The notes below the pieces were generated by a model. It saw nothing but the letters and a program-made list of their open reading frames with translations, was not told where the DNA came from and searched no databases. From the NCBI GenBank assembly GCA_907163375.1, contig CAJQUW010002148.1, forward strand, positions 644,934-708,933: a stretch of DNA of 64,000 nucleotides, in the 5' to 3' direction. Below are positions 30,521 to 41,070 of the stretch, one piece after another. The stretch comes from Prostheceraeus crozeri. Lineage: Eukaryota; Platyhelminthes; Polycladida; Euryleptidae. The translations under genes and the position numbers were made by a program. Each line of letters begins with the position of its first letter. Position 1 is the stretch's first letter.

Positions 30521-31840
30521 CTGTTTAATTCTCTAATATTTAGCTAGATGAATAGAATGAATGTTCAATATATCCCTCTTTTAGAATTTCTCAAAATTAG
30601 GGTACTTTGAAAAATTCCCATTATCAATAAGATAAAAAAACATTCCCGGTAAACTATGGTTTCATTTTGAACAACGAATGAAACGAATTATCAGAGAGTC
30701 TATAAAGTATCAAATCAATTCACTGGTCTTCTTCGCAGTCATAGCAAATACGTGTATAATATACTTTTCAATTTGCTACAGCGCAATCCTCGTGTACCCA
30801 CGATCCACGATGACAGAAGTTACTTGGGTCACTTGCTTATGTTTGAGGCTGTGTATCCATTACAACAGGTTGAGTTGGATTGGAGATATTTCGAGATTTT
30901 GTTTTCTTCATAGGCATATTTTCTTTACCTTTGCTTCTAGGAGTGGATTCTTTTTTCTTCTCTGATTGTTGAACTGCGGAAACATAGTTGGAGGTAGTCA
31001 AGACACCGAATATCTTTGGTCTCTCAGCTGCAATTCATCCTTGTCGCTCAGACGATGAGGTTTACTAAGCTGGGGAGAAATAACGCTTAGAGTGTATAAA
31101 AATTAGTATACAAATCTATAAAAATATCTGATAAAATTATTAAATTGAAAAAGTGACATATTGTAAGCATAGCACAAGACCCAAGTTTCCATATTCAATG
31201 TATTTAAATTCATGAGAAAACTTGATTGATGCCATAATAATAGCTTTACTGAAATCTAAATTTTACATCAGCCCTATTTTTGACCTACAAAAATTCGTAT
31301 ATCAATAATTCGTGTTTTAATCACACAAGCGGAAGTATGCAGCCGATTTCGCTTAAATTTTGTGTTTGCAGTTAATGATCACATCAATAAGTAACCACCT
31401 TCATTATTCCAAAATATTTGCAGAAAGTATCTTTTTTTCGAAGATATTCGTTAAGTTTCTCATATTACCCGCCGTCCCATATTACCCACACCTACCCTAG
31501 CAAAATTTTGATATTTTCAAAGCCCTGCACGCGAAACCTCCAGCCTTTTGATAGTATAACTAGTAGAATTTTGATGTATTTAATGCTCTGCAGGCGAAGC
31601 CTCCTGGAATGTATAAAGCACTCTCTCGGCATTACATTATCAAACAGGAATTAGGCCTACAACTTTTCTCAGCTCCATGCTTTTTCAAAATGTCATGATG
31701 AATGAGGTTTTTGTGAATCAAAATTTCTTGGCGTTTATCATGAGTTTCATACTGTACGAGTAATAAAAAATACTTAGTAGAACAAATGGAATTGTTTTGC
31801 CATAGAATCGACTTGGCCAATCACCATGAAATTGTACATG
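30521..31840. other. Interior of copy A without recognised coding sequence
   Basis: AT-rich sequence. Two more units of the 64-bp repeat lie at 31,497-31,615. No transposase motif was found. Confidence 0.4.
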
Positions 31841-32282
31841 AAGCATACAAGTGAATCTGTGTACTTTTTTTTTGTTTGCGAGATTAAAATTTTCGCTGGT
31901 GTCTTCGCCTAAATTTAGCGCTCTTGCAACAAGTGATCGTACAAAATATTCTTTCGTCACTCCCTTGTGTTCCCGAAACTTTTTATTAGATTTTTCTTTC
32001 ATATTTTTCTGGCACGCTTCTTTGGAGAGCATCAAAGCGATCGGAATTCGATTCATAATAGACTCCATGATTACGTATTACAACTTTCTTGTCAAGCATT
32101 CCCACCTAAATTTACTTATTATTTCAAGCCTTAATTACTTGCGTTTCGTCCTGTTTCTTCAGGATTGACGAAAGGATCACTGACTTCCTTATAGAAGAAT
32201 CTTCTGCTCAAGAGTCAAACGGATTTTTAGAAAGCATCAGCTTGCAATCTGATCACCCTTAAAAATTGCAGGGTCATTAAGG

Positions 32283-32660
32283 TCCCCTAACAATCCGCAT
32301 AGCCCAGTTCATAATTCTAAAGAGCCCTATATAATCTAAAAAGGCCGCACATGCTTTTATCTTTAACGGTGCCGGTCTCAATACTATAAGCCCCTTACCA
32401 CCTCAAAAGGCCCCTGACGACCTTTAACGGTCCTGTTCACAATCTCAAAAGGGCATCCTCACTATCTTAAAGGGCCCCTCACGACCTTTAACGGTCCTGT
32501 TCACAATCTCAAAAGGGCATCCTCACTATCTTAAAAGACCCCTCACGATCTTAAAGAGGCCCCTTCGCAGTCTCAAAAGGGCCCCTCACGATCTTAAAGC
32601 GGTCCCTTCATAATCTCAAAAGGCCATTTCATAATCTTAAAAGGCCCCTTTCAAAATTTA
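32283..32660. repeat. Subterminal minisatellite of copy A
   Basis: About 15 diverged units of 20-23 bp centred on AAAGGGCCCCTCACGATCTT. A 63-base section (CACAATCTCAAAAGGGCATC and what follows) is repeated nearly exactly. The same type of array is in copy B at 56,900-57,210. Confidence 0.8.
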
Positions 32661-32765
32661 AATTGTTCAAAATCCAAATTATTTGTGGCAGAACATTTTC
32701 TCAGTACTTAGTTTAGTCTAAAAAAAGCCGGAAATCCGGTTAAAACCGGAAGAGTGGCAGCCCTG

Positions 32766-33608
32766 AATATGACTATTTTCCTTGTTCATCAGGATTCCTT
32801 GGGTTAGGAGATTTTCAAGAATTACACAATCGCATTTTTCGAAATTTTAAATCCCCCTCCCCACACCATCAGTCCCGCAATCACCGTTGAAACCCCTTAA
32901 ACGACATCATTGGTCAAACGCCACTCCATGTAAGATCGATTTTTGTTATCATAACTACGATTGAAATCTCTAAGCGTGTGCTCAGGCCAAGCATTCTCTT
33001 CTCAGGACCTTTATGCATTTGAGAGACCGGTAGGGCCATGTGTGCAGGATGTAGGCTACATGCTGTTGTGACTTGCGTGCCGCATAATATTATCCTTTCA
33101 ATGTGCTTCAGCTACCATGACCTGTAGGCATAGCTGACTTCCAGTTTTGACATATTTTTGCAAATTTCAACTAGGAATGAGAATTTTGTTGCATGCAAAT
33201 CCTTGATACAAATAAATATGCATTCGCATGTTAGGAAATCGTGCAGCAGCCATGAATTGAAAATCTTTGAAGATTTCTTATTATTGAAAATGAGTTCGGT
33301 GAGACAACTGTCGCGGTAACACCATATGGTTATGTGCACATGGCACATGATCTTTGTATGCATCAACTATATATTTGTTCAATGACAAATATTATGTATA
33401 AATTCAACATATATCTACGTGTAAATTCCAGTAAAGTGTTTTTCTAATCTTCCACTGCGTAACTTTGGCTACAACAACAATTTGAATTGAAAGAGAAAAA
33501 TGTCGGAAACGTTTATTGTTTGTTAACGCTTAAACGTTTATTCAACATGAAGAATATCGTATAGACTATCGAATAACTTCATGCTTGAAATCGTAAATTG
33601 CATCATGT
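32766..33608. other. Stretch between copy A and the piggyBac element
   Basis: Nothing recognisable on either strand. Confidence 0.4.
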
Positions 33609-33626
33609 TTAACCCTAGAACGTACA

Positions 33627-33646
33627 ATGAGGTCAATTGACCTCAT
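33627..33646. repeat. 20-bp palindrome, left subterminal copy 1 of piggyBac
   Basis: ATGAGGTCAATTGACCTCAT directly abuts the terminal repeat. It is two AGGTCA half-sites inverted with a 2-base gap. A second identical copy is at 33,802-33,821 and an 18/20 copy at 37,974-37,993. Confidence 0.9.
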
Positions 33647-34247
33647 TTCAATTTTCAATCGTTTGCATTGAGCTTGATAAACACAGGATTTATCCCAGAC
33701 TCCTTGACTTTGATTATTTGCCTGATATGACAGTCTCACAAAATTTTGCAAGAAACTGATTTTCAATTGTTGAGATAATAGAATAACTACATTTAGGTAC
33801 AATGAGGTCAATTGACCTCATTAGAAAATCAGCATTGAAGTGCTATGAAAGTGTAATTTTGGAAGTGTAGTCTTGAAGACTTACTACGCGCAATTGGAAA
33901 TTTCATATAATAGAATGAAGTGTCAACGATAAATATGACACACTATAGAAGCAATGAAGATTGGTTGCATCCTGCAATTGTTTTCAATTCATCAATCTAA
34001 AATGTCGCTGTCTTGCTGATAAAAAGCCTCATGAGTCACAACATAGCATAAAAGCGTATCAAGAACACTGTGATGTCAGCACTCTGCAGCTTATGAACGT
34101 CAGATGCCGTTTCTACTGCACGTGATCTTGACTGATCATGTGATTCTATTAGACACAGTTATGACTAAGCGAAGACAGAGAATGATATTGTTCTATTCCT
34201 CATCTATACTATTCCATACCGAAGTCATTCACTCATTCGATTCTGAC

Positions 34248-35902
34248 ATGAAACTTACTTTCACTGCTGAACGGGCTGCTGCCGTAATATTGGAAAGTGA
34301 CGAAGACTATGTTTTGAGCAATGAAAGTGAAAGTGATGGCGAGTCAGTTCAAGAAGAAAATAGTGAACAACTGCAAGTTGATAGTGACTCTGATGAAACA
34401 GACTCTTCTGACAACAATGACCATGTCTATAATACCTCTGAAACAAGATCGACGTACATCGACAAAAATGGTGAGGAATGGTTTTCTTCGCGACCTGGTA
34501 ATTCTCAAGGACGCAACAGGGCTGAGGATGTGCTTAGACATCAGGGAGGACCTACACGATACGCAGTACAGAGGATACAATCATTAGAAGATTCATTTCG
34601 GTTAATCATATCAGATAGCATTCTTGAACTGATAATGTTAGCTACTAACCGCGAAGGTCGTCGTGTTCTCGGTGAAGGCTTCAAAGACATTTCAATAGAT
34701 GAACTAAAAGCATTTATCGGTCTTTTTTCCTGCGTGGTATATATCAAGGTTGGAAGGAACCGACTCAAAGTCTTTGGAACAATACTCACGGTCGTCCTGT
34801 ATTTGCAGCGACTATGGACTTCCAACGTTTCAAGTCTATACTTCGATTCTTGAGATTCGACGATACGAGTACACGAAATGCTCGTTTTCGAACAGACAAA
34901 TTAGCACCCATACGTGAATTATTTACACTGTTTCAATCTAACACCGCGAAACTGTACTATCCGACGGAGGCGATTACAGTTGATGAACAACTTCTTGCTA
35001 TGCGAAATCGATGCAGCTTCATTCAATATATCCCTAATAAACCCGGAAAATTCGGGATCAAATTTTGGATAGCAGCTGATTTTACCCACAGGTATGTTCT
35101 TCAGATCGAGCCTTACCTTAAAAAAGAGAGAGACCGAATCCGTGTGGGCTCTGTAGGAGATGTGGTTCTGAGACTTGTGAAACCTTACGCTGGAAGTGGG
35201 TGTAATATTGTCACCGACAATTTTTTTACTTCTTTGTCAATCGCCAGAAGGCTGAAAGAAGATAGGATGAGTTTGCTTGGTACGATGCGAAAAAACAAGC
35301 GGGAACTGCCTCCTAAAATAACTAGTGTGCGAAGTCGTCAGAAGTACTCGTCGAAGTTTGCGTTCAATAATGACGCCGTGCTTGTATCATATGTCCCACG
35401 ACGAAACAAAAATGTGATATTACTTTCTTCGTGAAAGCAGACAGATACTGTAGATGATTCTTCGTGTCGAAAACCACTGATTATTCTTGAGTACAATGAA
35501 TTGAAAGCAGAAGTGGATGCAATAGATCAGATGCTGCGTCACTATACAACAAGGATTGGTACACGCCGATGGCCCCTTGGTGTATTTTGCAATGTGCTTG
35601 ATATTTCGGCTCTGAATGCTTACATTCTATGGAAGGATATTTCAAACCAACCAGCGTTATCCAGATTTTCTTTCATCTATGATCTTTCAATGGCATTGAT
35701 TTCTGATTCTCAACGCCAAAGAGCTAGCGTGACTATCCTTCATCCCACAACCGAAAGGGCATTGCAAATGTCAGGAATAATGCGTCATCCTGCTTCAGAC
35801 ATCGCGAACAAAAGAAGCAATTGTCAATTTTGTGATACTTCTAAGCGCGAAATTGAAATGCTCGAAGTGCACCAAGTGGGTTTGTGGTACTCATACTGCT
35901 GA
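34248..35902 (+). pseudogene. piggyBac transposase, broken
   Basis: The N-terminus from the ATG at 34,248 is acidic (ESDEDYVLSNESESDGES, then many DS/DE pairs), as in other piggyBac proteins. The core follows: DELKAFIGLF, then in another frame FQRFKSILRFLRFDD, TVDEQLLAMRNRC, KPGKFGIKFW and GCNIVTDNFFTSLSIARRL with a catalytic aspartate. Later come VDAIDQMLRHYTTR with the last catalytic aspartate, and RRWPLGVFCNVLDISALNAYI. A cysteine-containing C-terminus (CQFCDTSKR) ends it. There is one frameshift near 34,740-34,810 and one in-frame stop near 35,432. Otherwise the domain is full length, so inactivation is fairly recent. Confidence 0.9.
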
Positions 35903-36471
35903 TTTGAGGTTGTGCATCAGCTGCTCCATACAAAATAATGACTAGTTTTTGTGATGAAAACGACGTTCATTTTGAAGAAAAAATATTTTGGAAAAGTGAT
36001 TTTTCTTGTACGTAAACCATAATGTTCAAAAATGTATTACTAAATATAACACAAAATATTGCTTTACAAAGCAATGGATGTAGGAATATACCGATTGTCG
36101 TGATTATTTTTTATCTGAAGTATAAAAATTGTCATGATAGTACATTAGTAGTAATAGTATTATTTGTAATGATATAGTGTGCTTATATTATACGCCTAAT
36201 ACTCAAAATACGGAATGTTTATTTGAATTGTGTAAAGAGAATTGTGACAACATGAATAATTCAGCTACTAAAAAATAAGAAAACTTTACTAATCAGGCTA
36301 AACTATTATCATAAGACTAATTGAAATAAAGAGTGAAATCAGTGTTGAGATATACAGCTCATTATACAGCTTGCATTAAACTTATTTAGACCGATACATT
36401 ATGATTTCAGAATATCTTATAGATTTTATTGGTTTTATATCTATGTTAGGTCTATTTGATATCAATAAATA

Positions 36472-37886
36472 CAGAGTGTCCCAAAAGAAACCGAACCGCA
36501 AGATTAAAAGAAAATTTAAGATCAAAAACGACTATTCCAGTAGCTAGTAATAAAATAACTAATGTTCAAAGTGTCCACTTCAGGTTGAACAGAATAACGA
36601 TATGTCAAATCATGTCGAAAGCATTGGTTAATTTTATTGATTATTCAGATATCAAGATTTCATTATTGCTCATGTCGCACTGATTCACTGTGTGTATGTC
36701 AGTGACAGCTATTCACTGTCATAAAGTTCGTAACAATTAAGATCGTTGCATCAAAATTACAATGCAGCGAAGAACGGTAGACCTACACGAACGTATTTTC
36801 ATTGTCAAGTGGTATTATGCAACCAGCAGCTACAAAAGGATAGAAGAAAAATGGGCTGAGAACTTTGATACTCCAACACCAAGTAAATCGACTATGTTTA
36901 ATGTAGTTCGCAAATTTGAAGAAACGGGAAGTGTAGCAGATGCTCCAAGAGAAGGACGCCCAAAGACAGCTTCTTCACCTGAAAATAAACATCTAGTAGC
37001 CACAGCTTACGTGAATTCACCCAAAAAGTCCGTCCGCCGACCGTAGAATTAGACATATCCCGAAGTTCGCTCCACCGCATCGTGCGTGATATCGGTCTAA
37101 CACCATACCCACCTCGTCTTCTTCATGCATTAAACGAGGATGATTACGACAAGCGAATGCAATTTTGTGAAAAATTCATTCAATTTTGTGAGGATTCACC
37201 AGAATTTCCACACAGCATTCTATGGAGCGACGAAGCATGTTTTAAACTTAACGGACATATTAACAGACACAACTGTGTTTCTTGGGATAGTGAAAATCAT
37301 CACCGTATAATTGAACGAGAAGTGAATCTCCCTGGAGTCACAGTTTGGGGTGCAATCTGCAGTACTGGATTAGTCGGCCCTTTCTTTTTTGAAGGAAATG
37401 TTAACGGTGACCGTTACCTTAACATGCTAAAGACTCAAATGTTTCCGATTGTGTCCGAGTTCCCCAATTTCCGTGATCTCCACTTCCAGCAAGATGGCGC
37501 ACCAGCACATTACGCAAAAGATGTTCAAATTTGGTTGGACAAATCATTTCCAGGACGTTGGATTGGACGGCGGGGGGCCATTGAATGGCCTGCCAGATCC
37601 CCTGACCTTACGCCTCCAGATTTCTATTTATGGGGAAAAAGAATGCTGTTTACATGAGTAAACCAAGAACAATAAATGAGCTGAAACAAGTCATAGGCCT
37701 ACAGCACGAATGGACTAACATTTCAACAGAAACTTGTCGGAGTGTTGTACAACGATATCGGGAATGTATTAAAGTTCAAGGTGGATACTTTGAACATTTA
37801 TGAATATATTATTTGCTTCTGGAATAGTCGTTTTGATCTTAACTTTTATTTTCATTATGCGGTTCGGTTTCTTTTGGGACACTCTG
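36472..37886 (+). mobile_element. mariner element inside piggyBac
   Basis: Terminal inverted repeats of 29 bp, starting CAGAGTGTCCCAAAAGAAAC at 36,472 and mirrored to 37,886, are flanked by TA on both sides. The element is 1415 bp, normal for mariner, and contains a broken transposase on the plus strand. It lies 0.6 kb downstream of the piggyBac coding region, so it inserted into that element after piggyBac had landed. Confidence 0.93.
36762..37803 (+). pseudogene. mariner transposase with wide D-D spacing, broken
   Basis: It starts MQRRTVDLHERIFIVKWYY with a helix-turn-helix N-terminal region (TPSKSTMFNVVRKFEETGSV, DAPREGRP). The catalytic part has ILWSDEACFKLNG, then FQQDGAPAHY with the second aspartate, and WPARSPDLTPPDFYLWG with the third. 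The second and third acidic residues (D of QQD and D of PPD) are 41 residues apart, wider than the 34 of classical mariner and matching what is called DD41D, as in the rosa lineage. Two frameshifts, near 37,040 and 37,640, separate three frames, and the C-terminus ends GGYFEHL. It is otherwise complete. Confidence 0.85.
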
Positions 37887-38036
37887 TATAATCAACTTCA
37901 ATGTCCTTCATAAAAATCTAGTTATTCTACCAAACCATAAGCCAATTACGATAAAGATGCTTTGTTAACCATTATGAGGTCAATTGACCTCGATGTACAC
38001 AGATGTATATTCTATTTTTGTACGTTCTAGGGTTAA

Positions 38037-38731
38037 AAGTTACTCAGTTGTCTAAAAGAGTCTGACATCGGAATAACTAACAGTGAAGCAATGATGAAGC
38101 CCTCAATGAAACTGAAATCTATGAAACGTAAAAACTGAGGAATCTGATCGATATCGGAAATATTTACAAGATTTTACACTATACAGCTTACATACAAAAG
38201 TTGTAAAACTGGATATCACACTCAAAATTTGTTTAACTTAATATTGTACTTTCCAATGATGTATCATTTTATGCTTGCATACACGCAAATCATCTAGGGT
38301 AATATTTGAATTTCATGAACTATTATCTCAATCCAACATTAGACACATTTACTGTTTAGATTTTTCTGAGAATGGTTAGCCTACCGTTGATAATCGAAGC
38401 ATTGGATTATTTATATGTGTAATGCATTAGCCTTCAAGAATTATTTTTATGAACAAAGCTCATTTATCAAAAATTGGGCAACACTTGATCATGTTAACAA
38501 GTTAATTTGTGAGATTCAATTTTGTAACCCTTGATTGATCAATAATGTGCTGTATGTTTTCATGATTTTTACGCAATCGCTGCCTCAATCATGGCTCAAC
38601 CCCCTTCCCACTTTTCTTGATCGACCAAACCCTTTCCGATTCTTAATCGACCTATAAGATTGAAAGCATAGGTATGCAAACAAAATTCCACTCCTACAAT
38701 ATAATCATTATAATTGTTTTTATAATGATTG
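38037..38731. other. Stretch between piggyBac and the palindromic repeats
   Basis: No gene or element recognised. Confidence 0.4.
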
Positions 38732-39115
38732 GGGCGCTTGGTACACGCGATTCTAAGAAATTCGGGCATTTCGTACATAACAATAATCATGGCTCTGTAC
38801 AAAAAGGGCGCTGTGTAAAAAATTCAAGAAAATAGGGCGCTTGGTACAATTTTTTTTAGCTCTGAATACAAATTTATTTATATATTAGTAAACAGATATG
38901 TAACAGAAACAAAGCTCATGAAACAGAATTTTTGAATTTCCAATAAGAGCGTTTGGTACAGCAAGTGTACCAAGCGCCCTTATCGAAAATATTTTTTGTT
39001 CTAAATTCATGAGCAGGTATGTGATAGCACTAAAGCGAATAAAATTCGAATACATCTAAATTTTGAATCTTCAATAATGGCGCTTGGTACAATAGGTGTA
39101 CCAAGCGCCCTTATT
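38732..39115. repeat. Repeats with GGGCGCTTGGTACA palindromes
   Basis: GGGCGCTTGGTACA occurs at 38,732 and 38,835. The inverted pairs at 38,947/38,966 and 39,079/39,097 form hairpins (GGCGCTTGGTACA, 5-6 bases, then TGTACCAAGCGCC). The last two sit in about 125-bp units that also share AAATTCATGA-type and TTTTGAATCTTCAATAA-type sequence. Confidence 0.8.
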
Positions 39116-39895
39116 AAAATGATCAAAACAGCAACAATATATAGAATATTCATTCTATCTTATCATGCTCTACAATTCTTATATATAGATTCTTGTATCA
39201 CATAAGGCTAACTCCGATTTTTTTTCGGCAAGCGTTGAAAAGAAGATGAATTGGACCTATAACCTAAGCTGCAAGAATTTTGAAAGAAAAATATCAATTT
39301 CTGTCTTAGACCGTGTTTTTTTGTAATTACATTAAAGTATGAGTTTGTTTAATAGTCCAATAATATATCTACTCTTAATTTGTCTATCAACAATAATGCA
39401 TCATGCAATCATGCAAATATTAAGTTTACTTGTTATGTCGATAATCTTGAACAAAACAAAGATGCTTTCTATGCAGCATCTCTAAAATGATTGACACAAT
39501 GAGTCTTTATATTTTATCGTACACTTTACATGCTTCTTATGAAGCATACGATGAGATTATTAAAGAAAAGACATGTCGTGTGTGTAGGTAAAGACAAACT
39601 TCTAATACACGATGGCATTCGTAGCAGAAGATCAAAAAATTGCATCACCGAACGTGACAATTTGAGACGCACATTCGTCTCAGTCTCTGAAATGGTCATC
39701 TGACATCGCGAAATGAGCCTATCAATTTAAGGAATATGCCTTTAATGGCATCAGTTTAGTGCATCGCTTTTCATTGTTTTCAATTAATTGCTACTAGCTA
39801 TCACTTTCGCCAGTTTGCAGTGCACCACCTTGTTGAAATCACTGTCACCATGCCGAGTCATTTCTATTTTTGCATGATGGCACCGTTAGATCTGG
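39116..39895. other. Stretch between palindromic repeats and LINE fragment
   Basis: Nothing recognisable. Confidence 0.35.
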
Positions 39896-39899
39896 CTCA

Positions 39900-41070
39900 T
39901 AAGAGATCGTATTCTCCTCCCTTCCATGAACCATAGCCTTAATCTCCAACAATTCGGTTTTATCCCTGGTAGGAATGGTGGTTGCACGAATGCTGTGATT
40001 GCCATCAGACTGTCAATTCTTCAACACATTTCAAAAAGTTCTTCACATTATGCTAGAGTCCTTGCCGTTGATTTTCGTAAGGCCTTTGACACCGTGAGCC
40101 ATGCTACTCTTTTGAAGGTTCTCAGTGATAACTTTGGTTGTAATACATTTGTCCTTAAAGTTATTCGTGATTTTTTAGCTAATCGTTTTCAACCTGTCAT
40201 CACTAGTAATGTTGTTACTCCATGGAAGCCTGTCACCAGTGGTGTCCCACAAGGCTCAATCTTGGGACCACTGCTCTTTGTTACCTTGATAGATGACCTT
40301 CCACAACTACGTGAAACGAAAATCATTGCATATGCGGATGATATGACTCTGATCTATCTCAATGAGCTGAAGTGTTCTGATTGCTTTCAGAGTGATGTCG
40401 ATGTTTTCACAAAGTGGGTGTCTGATAGAAAGCTTGTAGTAAATGTTGATAAAACGAAGTGTATGACTATTTCTCGAACAAACTGTAATCCCACTGTCTC
40501 TCCTATTTATATCAATAACGCATGTATTGAAGAGGTTGAAAATTTGAAAATATTGGGAGTATTTTTTTCATTTGATGCGAAATGGGATAAACAGATAGGT
40601 GCTGTCGGGCAATGTCAATAGTAAAACGCCTGAAATGTAATTCTAACCGTGGCAGTGTTGTTTGGCAGGCTTATACGTCTCTTGTGTATTGTCACATGTC
40701 TTTTTGCTGGCCAGCCATTTGTGATGTTTCAAAGACAAACTTGAAAAAACTTGTTCAGCTAGATCGTGTTGCCCAAAGATGGGCAAAAGTCAATGACATT
40801 CCCAGTCTGCAAAGCAGACTTGACAAGACTTGTATTAGGATTATAAAAAAGATTTCATGTGCGAAAGAAAATCATCCCTTATCGGAATTCTTTGTATTAA
40901 GAAAAAACCAAAGTGGTGTGAGACATTCACGGATTTTACGACCTTTGAATAGGCGACTTGCTTTGTATAATAACAGTTTTGTGAAATTTTCGATGTACTC
41001 ATGATATTGTCACCCCGCCTCTGTCATTACCGCCCTTTGTAACTGACGAATAAAGTATTATTATTATTAA
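39900..41070 (+). pseudogene. 5'-truncated LINE of the Jockey/CR1 group
   Basis: The reverse transcriptase is present from LQQFGFIPGRNGGCTNAV onward. It has VLAVDFRKAFDTVSH (first aspartate), TSGVPQGSILGPLLFV, IIAYADDMTLIY (catalytic YADD) and the thumb with VNVDKTKCM and LKILGVFF. A frameshift near 40,610 moves to a second frame reading IVKRLKCNSNRG and on to LVQLDRVAQRWAKV and NNSFVKFSMYS. The endonuclease and early palm are missing (5' truncation). An AATAAA at 41,049 and a short (ATT)n tail at about 41,057-41,070 mark the 3' end. It lies between the two sets of GGGCGCTTGGTACA repeats. Confidence 0.85.

Larger units (their letters stand above)
25176..32765. mobile_element. hAT-like element, copy A, with later insertions
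   Basis: The left terminus is CAGGGCTGCCACTCTTATC followed by AAAAACCGG. The right terminus is CCGGAAGAGTGGCAGCCCTG. The six bases AATATG lie just outside both ends. The interior near 25,480-26,110 and 31,850-32,120, and the subterminal minisatellite at 32,283-32,660, are shared with copy B at 53,840-57,320. A Penelope-like element (26,597-30,455) interrupts it. The CAGGG ends and CCGG-rich subterminal sequence suggest a hAT-type non-autonomous family. The short direct repeat leaves the superfamily open. Confidence 0.65.
33613..38032 (+). mobile_element. piggyBac element
   Basis: Perfect 14-bp terminal inverted repeats, CCCTAGAACGTACA at 33,613 and its complement ending at 38,032, sit inside TTAA target sites (33,609-33,612 and 38,033-38,036). 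CCC-start ends and TTAA duplications are diagnostic of piggyBac. It carries a broken piggyBac transposase and, beyond the transposase gene, a mariner insertion (36,472-37,886). The perfect palindrome ATGAGGTCAATTGACCTCAT lies at 33,627 and 33,802, with a near copy at 37,974. Without the mariner the element is about 3.0 kb. Confidence 0.95.
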
